Below, piece after piece: positions 1 through 7,819 of a DNA stretch of 64,000 nt; positions within the stretch are counted from its first letter, which is position 1, and each line of letters opens with the position of its first letter. The stretch covers positions 1 to 64,000 of the forward strand of contig NZ_QTTN01000008.1 of assembly GCF_003386535.1 (NCBI RefSeq). Reading direction: 5' to 3'. Source of the DNA: Paenibacillus taihuensis (GTDB taxonomy: Bacteria > Bacillota > Bacilli > Paenibacillales > Paenibacillaceae). Made by a program: the position numbers and the translations under genes. The notes beneath the pieces were generated by a model. It was not told the DNA's origin and did not search any database. It saw nothing but the letters and a program-made list of their open reading frames with translations.

Positions 1-309
1 ACGGTTTCGAACAAGGGTTACCGCTTCTTAGCGGAGACGATGAGATCTCCTTGGGTCACGTCAACCGACTTTCCCCCGAAACCAGTCCTCCTAACTTCCA
101 GAGCCACTGGTGGTATTGGACCTCCCCTTCTTTTGCAGGGTTATCCGGCTCTGTCAGCCAACTTGGTATGCCGCCTGTTCCGGGTTTTGCCTTCGCATCC
201 TCCGCACCTCTCCTCGCGGACAAAGCACTATGCGTCAGCTATGCACTTCCGCCACCTCGCGGTGTGCTAGAGACTTTCACTCCTTAGTCGATTGCGCTGC
301 CAAGCGCAC
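1..309 (-). mobile_element. Group II intron, 5' ribozyme portion (partial, continues off the left edge)
   Basis: Read on the minus strand, the segment starts at 309 with GTGCGC, the group II intron 5' boundary type, followed by a short hairpin and then AAGGAGTGAAAGTCTC and, further in, GGCATACCAAGTTGGCTGAC, wording I recognise from domain I of bacterial group II introns. The intron reverse transcriptase/maturase ORF and domains V-VI would lie left of the window. It begins exactly after the T-tract of a Rho-independent terminator, the target preference known for class IIC introns. Short plus-strand ORFs across this stretch are antisense artefacts. The class assignment is inference because domain V is not visible. 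Confidence 0.75.
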
Positions 310-340
310 AAAAGACGCTCCAGCAATTAAGCTGAAGCGC
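310..340 (-). terminator. Rho-independent terminator of the XylF-like gene, used as intron target
   Basis: On the minus strand a 9-bp stem (331-339 pairing with 316-324, one G-U) with a TTAATT loop is followed by GTCTTTT, and the intron 5' end abuts the last T. It lies 17 bp after the stop codon of the upstream sugar-binding protein gene. Confidence 0.8.
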
Positions 341-356
341 CTCGGGACGCAGAAGT

Positions 357-1472
357 TTACTTCACATTCCGATAGATATCCGTTTTCTTATGAAAGCCAT
401 CGGCAATGATCGTAGCATCGATATTGCTCTTATCGACGGCGATCGGCTCGAGGAGAATCGCAGGCACGTCGATTTTCTTGTTAAACACCTTCTTATCGGT
501 GCTCACTTCCTCGCCCCTGGCCATCTTGACCGCGAGCTCAGCAGCCGCTTCCGCCAGCTTTGGGATCGGCTTGTAGACGGTCATCGTCTGCATCCCTTCC
601 ACGACCCGCTGTGCCGCGGCAAGCTCGGCATCCATGCCCGAGACCGGAATCTTGCCGGCCAGTTGATGATCCGTAAGTGCGCCGATTACACCGCCAGCGG
701 TTCCGTCATTGGCTGCAATGACCGCGTCAACATGGCCTTGATTCGCTTTTAACGCAACTTCCATATTGGCCATTGCATTAGCCGGAATCCATTCCTTCGT
801 GAACTGGTCGTATACGATCTTGATGTCGCCTTTGTCGACGAGCTGCTTAATGATGTTCATCTGGCCTTGCTTGAACATATGCGCGTTATTGTCCGTATCC
901 GCGCCTTCAATCAACACATAATTGCCCTTCGGCACCTGCTTCACAATCGCCTGCGCCTGCAGCTCCCCCACCTTCTCATTGTCGAAGGAGATGTACAAGT
1001 CGACGTCGGAATTCAAGATGAGCCGGTCATAGGAGATGACCTTAATGCCGGCTTGATGCGCCTTCGCCACGATCGCCGCGCAAGCTTCCGCATTATGCGG
1101 CACGACGACGAGCACGTCGACGCCGTTTGAGATCATATTCTCCGCTTGGGCAATTTGCTTCGCATCATCGCCGTTCGCGGCTTGCACATCGATCTTCGCG
1201 CCTAGCCGCTCCACAGCATCCTTGAACAGATCGCGGTCCTTCACCCACCGCTCCTCTTTGAGCGTATCGATCGATAACCCGATCACAAGCTGGTCATCTC
1301 CGGGCGAGCGCTGCTCCTTTGCCTGCTCCTCTTGCTTAAGCGTCTCGCCAATCTTGGCTGTACCATTGCCGGAGCCCGAGTCTAGCATGCAGGATGAGGT
1401 AAGCATCAATGCCGCGATGATCGAAGCAGCGCGTAGCATCTTATGAAGTTTCAATTTAGGCTTCACATACAC
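357..1472 (-). CDS. XylF/ChvE-type sugar ABC transporter substrate-binding lipoprotein
   Basis: Periplasmic-binding-protein-like protein (371 aa) of the D-xylose/multiple-sugar-binding family (PF13407), expected to capture a pentose or related sugar outside the membrane for an RbsC/XylH-type permease. The N-terminus has a basic start, a hydrophobic stretch and a lipobox-like LTSSC, so a lipid-anchored protein is likely. The body shows the family wording (VIGLSIDTLKEERW near residue 63, NGDDAKQIAQAENMI, SYDRLI, GMDAELAAAQ). Start ATG follows AAGGAGAG. It lies 13 bp behind the YesN-type regulator, in one operon with its sensor. No permease or ATPase follows inside the window; the gene ends in a terminator into which a group II intron has inserted, so xylGH-like genes may sit beyond it. 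Confidence 0.85.
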   Translation of the reverse strand: MYVKPKLKLHKMLRAASIIAALMLTSSCMLDSGSGNGTAKIGETLKQEEQAKEQRSPGDDQLVIGLSIDTLKEERWVKDRDLFKDAVERLGAKIDVQAANGDDAKQIAQAENMISNGVDVLVVVPHNAEACAAIVAKAHQAGIKVISYDRLILNSDVDLYISFDNEKVGELQAQAIVKQVPKGNYVLIEGADTDNNAHMFKQGQMNIIKQLVDKGDIKIVYDQFTKEWIPANAMANMEVALKANQGHVDAVIAANDGTAGGVIGALTDHQLAGKIPVSGMDAELAAAQRVVEGMQTMTVYKPIPKLAEAAAELAVKMARGEEVSTDKKVFNKKIDVPAILLEPIAVDKSNIDATIIADGFHKKTDIYRNVK

Positions 1473-1485
1473 AGCTAATCTCTCC

Positions 1486-3075
1486 TTAGCTTTGTTTCTT
1501 CACGGCCGGCCGCAGCAGCTGCTTCCGGTAATCGGTCGGCGTGCTGCCGACGATCTTCCTGAACACGCGGCTGAAGTAATTCGGATCATTGTAGCCGATC
1601 TCGAACGTAATTTCTTTCAAGCTCTTATCGGGATCTTGCATGAGCTGCTTCGCAGTCTCTACACGGCATTCCGTCAAATAATCAATATAGTTCATGCCGA
1701 AATATTCCTTGAATAGCTTGCTCACATAGAATGGATTGCGATCCACATGTGCAGCGATTCGCTCCAGCGATAGATCCTCATGCGCGTGTTCTCTTATATA
1801 ACGCTTGAGCGTCAGCAGGAGATCGGACTCCATCTCGCCTTCCAGTGCCGCTGCCGCCCCAGCTAATCGGTTGAAGATGCCCCGCGTGTCCCCTTTCAGC
1901 TGCACAAAGCTAGCCGCTTGGTTCGGGTAATACGGCTTATCAACCCCGACGCCCATCTCATGCAGCATCCGCGTTACGATGATCAGCACCTCGAAAATAC
2001 GCTGCTGCGCCATGCCAATCTGCTCGCCTGCGCCTTCGTAGGCATCGATCATCTGCAGCGCTTGGTCAGAAGCCGCTTCCCAGCTGCCGCGACGCACCTC
2101 TTCGAGCACGTTCTTCTCCAGCTCCAGCGTCTCAATCCGTGCAGCGGCTCCTTCATGATGAGGCAAATCCTCGTACAAGCGGAATCGTGCAGGAACGTTA
2201 AGATCCACAGAAGCAAGAAGCGCCTCATGATACGACTTGCGCATCGCGCCGCCGATATCGATGCACAGTCCGCCAATTCCGGCGAACGGTTCATAGTCGC
2301 TATTCCGATGTACTAGCTGGACCAGCTTCTGTCCGATCCCAACCGCGTTATTGCGGTAGGACAGTTCACCGGAGATGAACACGATGATCGGCACTTGCTT
2401 GCCGGACAGCTTGCCAATCCAATAATGGATGGAAGCCTCATTAAGCTGCGCGATAATCGTATCGTACAGCTTCTCGAGGTCGCCGTGACTGCCTTCACTC
2501 TTCTTCGGCTCCGAGAGGAGCAGGTTGACGACGAAGCCGCCACGTGAGCCCGGCACGCCGAGAAGCTCAATATTTTCGCTCAAATGTACAGATTGTACAT
2601 CATCGAATAACAGCTGTGACACGATGTCTGCTTCAACGATCGGCAGCATCTTCCGCAGCTTTTCCGACTCCAATCGTTGACGCTCCTGCTCTTTGCGCTC
2701 TGCAAGAATATCTTCAACGACTTTGCCGATCGTCTCCAGGATGACCGCTTTCTTGCTTGGCTTAAGCAGATAATCGCTCACGCCGAGCTGCAGCGCTTGT
2801 CTCGCAAATTCAAATGTATCAAACGCCGTCACCATAATAAACTTCGTGCGAATGCCTGCTGCCTTGATGCCTTGAATTGCTTCAAGACCGCTTAATCCTG
2901 GCATCTTGATATCCATCGTAATGAGGTCCGGAAGCAGCCGTTCAGCCTGTTCGATCGCTTCTCTGCCATTCGAAGCTTGTCCAACAACTTCGACTTCCGC
3001 GAGTCCCTCTGTAATAATCTTTTGCAGCGCGATGCGCTCAATCGGCTCATCGTCTACTATTAATACGCGTATCAT
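1486..3075 (-). CDS. YesN/AraC-type response regulator
   Basis: Two-component response regulator of about 529 aa: N-terminal receiver domain (acidic pair VDDE, phospho-acceptor Asp about residue 55 in TMDIKMPG, conserved Lys in LLKPSKK), a long central linker typical of the YesN group, and a C-terminal AraC-type double helix-turn-helix (roughly residues 425-525, ending with the signature GYNDPNYFSRVFRK). It should activate sugar transport genes when phosphorylated by the neighbouring LytS-type kinase. I place the start at the ATG of MIRVLIVDDE because it overlaps the kinase stop as ATGA and follows GAGGGGG; an upstream in-frame ATG at 3111 would lie inside the kinase gene and add 12 unconserved residues. 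Confidence 0.9.
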   Translation of the reverse strand: MIRVLIVDDEPIERIALQKIITEGLAEVEVVGQASNGREAIEQAERLLPDLITMDIKMPGLSGLEAIQGIKAAGIRTKFIMVTAFDTFEFARQALQLGVSDYLLKPSKKAVILETIGKVVEDILAERKEQERQRLESEKLRKMLPIVEADIVSQLLFDDVQSVHLSENIELLGVPGSRGGFVVNLLLSEPKKSEGSHGDLEKLYDTIIAQLNEASIHYWIGKLSGKQVPIIVFISGELSYRNNAVGIGQKLVQLVHRNSDYEPFAGIGGLCIDIGGAMRKSYHEALLASVDLNVPARFRLYEDLPHHEGAAARIETLELEKNVLEEVRRGSWEAASDQALQMIDAYEGAGEQIGMAQQRIFEVLIIVTRMLHEMGVGVDKPYYPNQAASFVQLKGDTRGIFNRLAGAAAALEGEMESDLLLTLKRYIREHAHEDLSLERIAAHVDRNPFYVSKLFKEYFGMNYIDYLTECRVETAKQLMQDPDKSLKEITFEIGYNDPNYFSRVFRKIVGSTPTDYRKQLLRPAVKKQS

Positions 3076-4511
3076 CGCTTGTTCCCCCTCGGAAGCTTGA
3101 GCGTAATGCATGTTCCTTCACCGATTACCGACTCAATGGCAATAATATCGTCTACGCCATAGAACAATTGTAGCCGGTGCAGAACATTGCGAATGCCGAT
3201 GCCTGTGGAATGGCCTTTGTAGGCAGAGGTGTCGGCATCTGACAACAGCTTCTCGATTTGCTCCTCGCTCATCCCTTGTCCCGTATCTTCCACCTGGACG
3301 ATGACATTCTCCTCGTCCTGCATGATGCGAAGCGTGAGCGTGCCGCCATCCTCAGACGGCTCAATGGCATAAATAAATACGTTCTCCGCCAGCGGCTGCA
3401 GAATCAGAATCGGCACTTCAATGTTCAGCGCCGCCTCGTCAATCTCGCGTACGACGCGCAGCCTGTCATCGAACCGAGCCTTCTGAATCGTCAAATATTC
3501 TTCCAGCACGTTCACTTCATCGCGCAGCGACACACGGCTATCCATTCTGCGCAAGTTGTAACGCAGCATGCCCGCAACAGAGCTGATCAGTTCACTCGTC
3601 TTATCGGCACCGGCGAGAAAAGCTTCCTTCGAAAGCATATTCAGCGTGTTGAACAGAAAATGCGGGTTAATCTGGCTTTGCAAGCTCTTCAATTCACTTT
3701 CCTTCAGCATCAGCTTATGCTTGTGCAGATCATACTCCAGCTGCGCTTTGCTCTGAATTTCATCGAATAGATTCCCGATATTCAGCCGCATGTTATCGAG
3801 TGTTCTCGCAAGAAACGCCATATCATCGTTATTGCTGATCTCAATCGGCTTCTGGAAGTTGCCTCGCGACAGCTCTCTTGCCGACTGCGTCAGCTTCAGA
3901 ATCGGCTGCGTAACGCTGTTGACGAACCGGAACGAGAACAGCAAGAGAAGGAGCGATACAAGGGCGAGCGTCCAGAATCCCATGCGGAACAACTCGTTGC
4001 TGCGCTTGATGATTATGCGATAAAAGGTGTCGTATGTCTTCTGTTCGCCGCTGATCAGCGCCAGCGTCGTCTCTGAAATGTACTTCGATATGTTCGATGC
4101 CTCGTCGAATTTCTTCGCTACAGAATCTTCGTCGTTATCCTTCTGGAACCGAACGACGAGGTCCATCGCTTCCGATTGGCTCTCAATCATATTCTGAAAA
4201 TTGTCCAGCTGCATCTCGTTGTTCGGATTGCGCAGCCAACTCAGCTCAGATTTCGTGTGATGCAGCGTAATATTCGCATCCTCATAGAGCTTAAGGTTCG
4301 ATTCCGTCGGCGTAATCCGATAGTTATTCAAGGAAGTCAGCGTCTGCTGGCTTTGCTGTGAAGCCTGATTCATGAGCAAGTAGCGCTGCAGGATTTGGTT
4401 GTACTGCTCAACCGTCTTCTGATTGAACGCGCTCATGGACAGCCAGATCAGCGCCATAATGATCCAGATGAGAATGGATAGAAGCATCATTTTACTACGA
4501 ATCGTCTTCAT
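3072..4511 (-). CDS. LytS/YesM-type sensor histidine kinase
   Basis: Membrane sensor kinase (479 aa) of the His_kinase (PF06580) class. Transmembrane helices at about residues 8-26 and 177-195 flank an extracytoplasmic helical region; a HAMP-like linker follows, then the phospho-acceptor His at about residue 284 in SQINPHFLFNTLN and a C-terminal HATPase domain (N box in LQPLAENVFIYAI, G box DTGQGM, second glycine box TGIGIRNV). The gene lies 3 bp behind the binding-protein-like sensor and overlaps the regulator by 4 nt. This order matches the XylFII-LytS-YesN xylose sensing system of clostridia, in which the anchored binding protein docks on the kinase; that role is inferred here. Confidence 0.9.
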   Translation of the reverse strand: MKTIRSKMMLLSILIWIIMALIWLSMSAFNQKTVEQYNQILQRYLLMNQASQQSQQTLTSLNNYRITPTESNLKLYEDANITLHHTKSELSWLRNPNNEMQLDNFQNMIESQSEAMDLVVRFQKDNDEDSVAKKFDEASNISKYISETTLALISGEQKTYDTFYRIIIKRSNELFRMGFWTLALVSLLLLLFSFRFVNSVTQPILKLTQSARELSRGNFQKPIEISNNDDMAFLARTLDNMRLNIGNLFDEIQSKAQLEYDLHKHKLMLKESELKSLQSQINPHFLFNTLNMLSKEAFLAGADKTSELISSVAGMLRYNLRRMDSRVSLRDEVNVLEEYLTIQKARFDDRLRVVREIDEAALNIEVPILILQPLAENVFIYAIEPSEDGGTLTLRIMQDEENVIVQVEDTGQGMSEEQIEKLLSDADTSAYKGHSTGIGIRNVLHRLQLFYGVDDIIAIESVIGEGTCITLKLPRGNKR

Positions 4512-4514
4512 GAG

Positions 4515-5495
4515 CTATTCGCCGCCTCCTTCATTCGCCGAATCCACGACGCTGATTGGAGTAAAATAGCTGTTATTGAGCGGCAGGTGATCGCTGTCCA
4601 GCCAACGCTGAACGAGATCGACGCTCATTTTGCCCATTTCCTCATAGTGCTGCGACAGACCGGATTCAACGATTCGGTCCTGAATCAGCTTCATGGTCTG
4701 CGGGGAATCGTCGAACATAAACACTTCATAATCGCTTGTCCGCGAACGGGTAACCCCAGCTTGAATGATACTTCTGCCGGACTCTGTCGGGAGTCCAATG
4801 AACGCCTTCGCATCCGGATAATGATTGAGGATATCGAAGGTTTGCGTATTCGCAGGCGCGTTCTCATTGTCCTTGGAAGCAGTCACGAGCTTAATGCCCG
4901 GATAACTCTTCAGCGCTTCGTGCAGACCTTGCTGCCGCAGCTTGTCCGTATCCGACGCCTCCATATTTGTAATAACGCCGATCGTACCTTGCCCGTTAAG
5001 CTTCAGCGCGATATGACGCCCCATCATAATGCCTTCTTGATAATGATCGGAGCCGACATATGACTTGCGCAGGCTGCCCGGCGAATCCGAATTGATGGTG
5101 ACGACTGGAATGCCGCTGTACGTCGCCTTATTGACAATTTGGACAAAATCCGGCCGGTCAACGCCTTCAATGATGATGCCGTCGACTTTGGAAGCGATTG
5201 CAATATCGACCTGCTTAATGAGCTCTTCCACATTCGAGCGGTAAACGCCCCAGAATTCGATCGCCATGCCGTGCTTAGCGGCCGCATCCCGCGCACCGCG
5301 CTGAATCTCGTTCATCATATAACTGCCCTGCTCCTGCGATATGATCACGATGTGAGCTTTGGACGTGGTCATTACAGGCTCCGGATTGCTGGACATGCCA
5401 AGATCATTCGAATAGAGCGTAAACATGGAATATAGTGTTACGGCCAGTGCGGCCAAGCTTACGCCAATAATAGAAAAGAAAATAGACTTCTTCAT
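4515..5495 (-). CDS. Membrane-anchored sugar-binding sensor protein (XylFII-like)
   Basis: Periplasmic-binding-protein fold (PF13407, about 326 aa) with one N-terminal hydrophobic helix (IIGVSLAALAVTLYSMF) and no lipobox Cys, so it is probably a membrane-tethered sensor and not a transport receptor. Core motifs include HIVIISQEQGSYMMNEI, KVDGIIIEGVDRPDF and VGSDHYQEGIMMG. It is the first gene of the sensor-kinase-regulator-XylF operon. The start is the ATG before KKSIFFS, with AAAGGGAG five bases upstream; an in-frame upstream ATG at 5531 has no ribosome binding site. Ligand unknown; xylose or another aldose is the guess from the family and context. Confidence 0.85.
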   Translation of the reverse strand: MKKSIFFSIIGVSLAALAVTLYSMFTLYSNDLGMSSNPEPVMTTSKAHIVIISQEQGSYMMNEIQRGARDAAAKHGMAIEFWGVYRSNVEELIKQVDIAIASKVDGIIIEGVDRPDFVQIVNKATYSGIPVVTINSDSPGSLRKSYVGSDHYQEGIMMGRHIALKLNGQGTIGVITNMEASDTDKLRQQGLHEALKSYPGIKLVTASKDNENAPANTQTFDILNHYPDAKAFIGLPTESGRSIIQAGVTRSRTSDYEVFMFDDSPQTMKLIQDRIVESGLSQHYEEMGKMSVDLVQRWLDSDHLPLNNSYFTPISVVDSANEGGGE

Positions 5496-5688
5496 GTAGG
5501 CTCCCTTTAGCAGCAGCTGATTTTTGGTCACGTTATTCTATCATGTTTATAGTCTTTCGAAAATGGTTATAAAATATGTTCGCATTTCGTCGCGCCGCAC
5601 ACTGGAAACATGTTCTAGCCGATACAGTTACTGTGTTAAAATAAGGACATCTTTGTTGACCTCGTGTCAATTTCAGGAAGGTGTATCG

Positions 5689-6198
5689 ATGAGAAGAGAA
5701 GAAATAGCGGCACTGATTGAGAAGCGTGAAGAAGGCCGGGCCAAACAGGATCAGGCGATGTTAAGTGAAGTACGAGCGCAATTATTGGCCTTATTAGCTC
5801 ATTATCCGGATGATGCAGAAATCAACTATCAAACCGGCATTGCACATGATAATACCGGCCTTGGCAAGGAAGCGATTCCTTTCTATGAGAAGGCGCTTAG
5901 CCTCGGCTTATCCGGCGCAGACCGAGAACGATGCTTAATGGGGCTAGGCAGTACATATCGGTATTGGGGACAATATGATAAAGCGGTAGCGACACTTCGT
6001 ACAGGTCGAGAAGAGTTTCCTGAGAACCGGGCGATACAAGTGTTCCTCGCAATGGCGCTTTACAATAGTGATAGCTACAAAGAAAGCGTGCAGCTGCTCA
6101 TACAGAATTTGATGGAGACCACCAGCGATGAGAAGCTCCATTATTTCAGACGCGGTATATTGGCTTACAATGAGGATTTGGATGAGACTGCACGTTAG
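5689..6198 (+). CDS. Tetratricopeptide-repeat protein
   Basis: Soluble protein of 169 aa made mainly of TPR-like helical hairpins: repeat-type residues are visible in NYQTGIAHDNTGLGKEAIPFYEKAL (split in the middle of the protein), GLGSTYRYWGQYDKAVATL and LAMALYNSDSYKESVQLL. It resembles the Firmicute TPR_5 (PF12688) group of small cytoplasmic proteins of unknown partner. The start is the ATG behind AGGAAGG; an in-frame extension to 5524 has no ribosome binding site and overlaps the promoter area of the divergent sensor operon. No operon partner; the next gene has its own promoter. Confidence 0.8.
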   Translation: MRREEIAALIEKREEGRAKQDQAMLSEVRAQLLALLAHYPDDAEINYQTGIAHDNTGLGKEAIPFYEKALSLGLSGADRERCLMGLGSTYRYWGQYDKAVATLRTGREEFPENRAIQVFLAMALYNSDSYKESVQLLIQNLMETTSDEKLHYFRRGILAYNEDLDETAR

Positions 6199-6274
6199 TT
6201 CGAGCAGTTTCATCGCAGGCGTGCGACTCCTCTCGATTGGATTCGTTATTTACTTTAATTATAAACTACAAAAT

Positions 6275-6302
6275 TTGCATTTACGATCGGACATGTTAAA
6301 AT
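6275..6302 (+). promoter_or_regulatory. Putative sigma-A promoter of the PhnB-like gene
   Basis: TTGCAT at 6275-6280 and TAAAAT at 6297-6302 are separated by 16 bp, with TG one base before the -10 (extended -10). It lies about 50 bp upstream of the start codon of the next gene. Confidence 0.5.
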
Positions 6303-6355
6303 ATTGGAGGTACTTCCGTACCAAAATCTACTAACCCTTTGGAGGCGTGATCGTT

Positions 6356-6769
6356 ATGGCAATCAGTGCATACCTCAATTTCCCAGGCAACACACGCGAA
6401 GCAGTCGAGTACTACGCTGAAGTGTTCAATGTTGAAGTTACAAACCTGGCTACTTTCGACAGCGTGCCAGCGCATCCGGACTACCCGCTTCCTCCAGGAA
6501 CTGAAAAACATATTATGCATGCTCGCATCCATGCTTATGGCAGCGACCTCATGTTCTCTGATACATTCCCTGGCATGCCGCTTACAATGGGCAACAACAT
6601 TACGCTTGCACTCATCATCAACGATGCTGAAGAGCTTACGCGTGTATACAACCGCATCAGCGGAGATGGCACGGCAACAATGCCGCTGCAAGAAACGTTT
6701 TGGAGCAAGCTCTATGGACAAGCGACAGATAAATTCGGCATTCTGTGGCAGTTCAACATGGAAGTTTAA
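6356..6769 (+). CDS. PhnB-like VOC (glyoxalase-fold) protein
   Basis: Small cytoplasmic protein (137 aa) of the PhnB/3-demethylubiquinone methyltransferase-like VOC family. Family marks are the opening strand SAYLNFPGNTREAVEYYAEVF, the MHARIHAYGSDLMFSD segment and the C-terminal FGILWQF. Bacillus and Paenibacillus carry several such proteins with no proven reaction. GGAGG lies ten bases before the ATG chosen; a GTG three codons earlier is too close to that site. Monocistronic: own promoter upstream and a strong terminator downstream. Confidence 0.88.
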   Translation: MAISAYLNFPGNTREAVEYYAEVFNVEVTNLATFDSVPAHPDYPLPPGTEKHIMHARIHAYGSDLMFSDTFPGMPLTMGNNITLALIINDAEELTRVYNRISGDGTATMPLQETFWSKLYGQATDKFGILWQFNMEV

Positions 6770-6784
6770 GCTAAGCTTTGTAAC

Positions 6785-6813
6785 AGGACTAGCCAATTGG
6801 CTAGTCCTTTTTT
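6785..6813 (+). terminator. Rho-independent terminator after the PhnB-like gene
   Basis: Perfect 10-bp stem AGGACTAGCC/GGCTAGTCCT with an AATT loop, followed by a T run. Confidence 0.92.
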
Positions 6814-6889
6814 ATAATGCCGGACATGCGCACAAGTCTCTTCTCTCATAGATTCATATCGTAGAGCAAAGTGTTTAGGAGGATGAGAG

Positions 6890-7168
6890 ATGGGCAGAAA
6901 ACAACGGTGTTCCTGCAAAAAAGTAGTCAACATCTACAACATTTCGATTCACTACGGCAATAAAATCAATAATCGTATCAAAATCATTCAAAAGGCCGAA
7001 AGCGGCGGCATGATCAACCGTCACGTCGGATTCGCAGCTACCCAAGGCGGACAAAACGCGGCTTACCACAGCAGAAACGAACAAATAGGTGAGCGGAATC
7101 CACAACCGACCAGCAGCGTCTGGTTCAACAAACAGCTGACAAGGCGGGTGCGGACGAAGAAGCGTTAA
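6890..7168 (+). CDS. Small basic hypothetical protein
   Basis: 92-aa protein without a family I recognise. It is strongly basic and polar, starts with a short Cys pair (CSC at residues 7-9), has no signal peptide or membrane helix, and ends with RRVRTKKR. The reading frame is supported by GGAGG seven bases before the ATG and by a strong terminator 22 bp after the stop. The high Asn/Ile/Lys content and a Gly-rich middle (SGGMINRHVGF) suggest a small structural or nucleic-acid-associated protein, but no function can be given. Confidence 0.65.
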   Translation: MGRKQRCSCKKVVNIYNISIHYGNKINNRIKIIQKAESGGMINRHVGFAATQGGQNAAYHSRNEQIGERNPQPTSSVWFNKQLTRRVRTKKR

Positions 7169-7189
7169 TATTAGAAAGATTCGTGAACA

Positions 7190-7215
7190 GCGCCCCGATT
7201 TGGGGCGCTTTTTTA
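7190..7215 (+). terminator. Rho-independent terminator
   Basis: GCGCCCC/GGGGCGC stem with a 5-nt loop followed by six or more T residues, closing the small basic protein gene. Confidence 0.92.
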
Positions 7216-7259
7216 TCCCATAAATACAAAAAAAAGCCGCGATTTAACGCGGCAGATAT

Positions 7260-7793
7260 CTATCCAACGATTCCCCATTTGCGGATAATTTCTAGGGCTA
7301 TCTCGTTCGGCGACTTATTCTCCGTATCTACGACTACATGCTCCAATTTCTTGACGGCGAGCTCCTCAGCGAGCTGGGTTGAGCGTTGGAGGTGCCAATT
7401 CAACGAATCGATACTCTTCTCCCTGCCGCGAATCCGAGCATGATTGACGTCAAGTGATGCAACGAGACGAACGATAAATATATCAGCTCCAGGCACTGCT
7501 CTGCGAATCTTGTTCAGATCCTCATTGCTTTCCATAACACTAGGAATGATCAGACATTTCGCTCCAAACGAGCGATAGTTGCTCCAGACGCTAGCTAGAT
7601 TTTGAAATCCAAGCTCCTTGTTGAACGGATCATCCTCTGGCGGAGGGAATCCACGCCTTACATGATCAAGATCGACTACCGCATGCAGATGAGCATGGTC
7701 ATATTCCAGAACTTCCGATATGGCATTTGCGGTGCTCGACTTTCCGATGCCAACCGGGCCAATGATATTTAATACAGGAACTTGCGTGTTCAT
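7260..7793 (-). CDS. P-loop NTPase, nucleoside/adenylylsulfate kinase-like
   Basis: Cytoplasmic P-loop protein of 177 aa with a Walker A motif GPVGIGKSS at about residues 12-20 and the overall size of small nucleotide or adenylylsulfate-kinase-like enzymes. VDLDHVRRGFPPP resembles the substrate or Mg-binding segment of that group; the REKS segment near residue 125 could be a lid. Substrate unknown. The start chosen is the ATG behind CAGGAG; an in-frame ATG seven codons earlier lacks such a site. It lies 26 bp behind the GH5 gene on the same strand and may be the last gene of the glycan operon. Confidence 0.75.
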   Translation of the reverse strand: MNTQVPVLNIIGPVGIGKSSTANAISEVLEYDHAHLHAVVDLDHVRRGFPPPEDDPFNKELGFQNLASVWSNYRSFGAKCLIIPSVMESNEDLNKIRRAVPGADIFIVRLVASLDVNHARIRGREKSIDSLNWHLQRSTQLAEELAVKKLEHVVVDTENKSPNEIALEIIRKWGIVG

Positions 7794-7819
7794 AGCATCC
7801 ACTCCTGAAATCATCTTAT

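Noticed and set aside
40-409. Overlapping short plus-strand ORFs at the left edge
   Set aside because: They are the reverse of the group II intron ribozyme and the end of the XylF-like gene, with no ribosome binding site.
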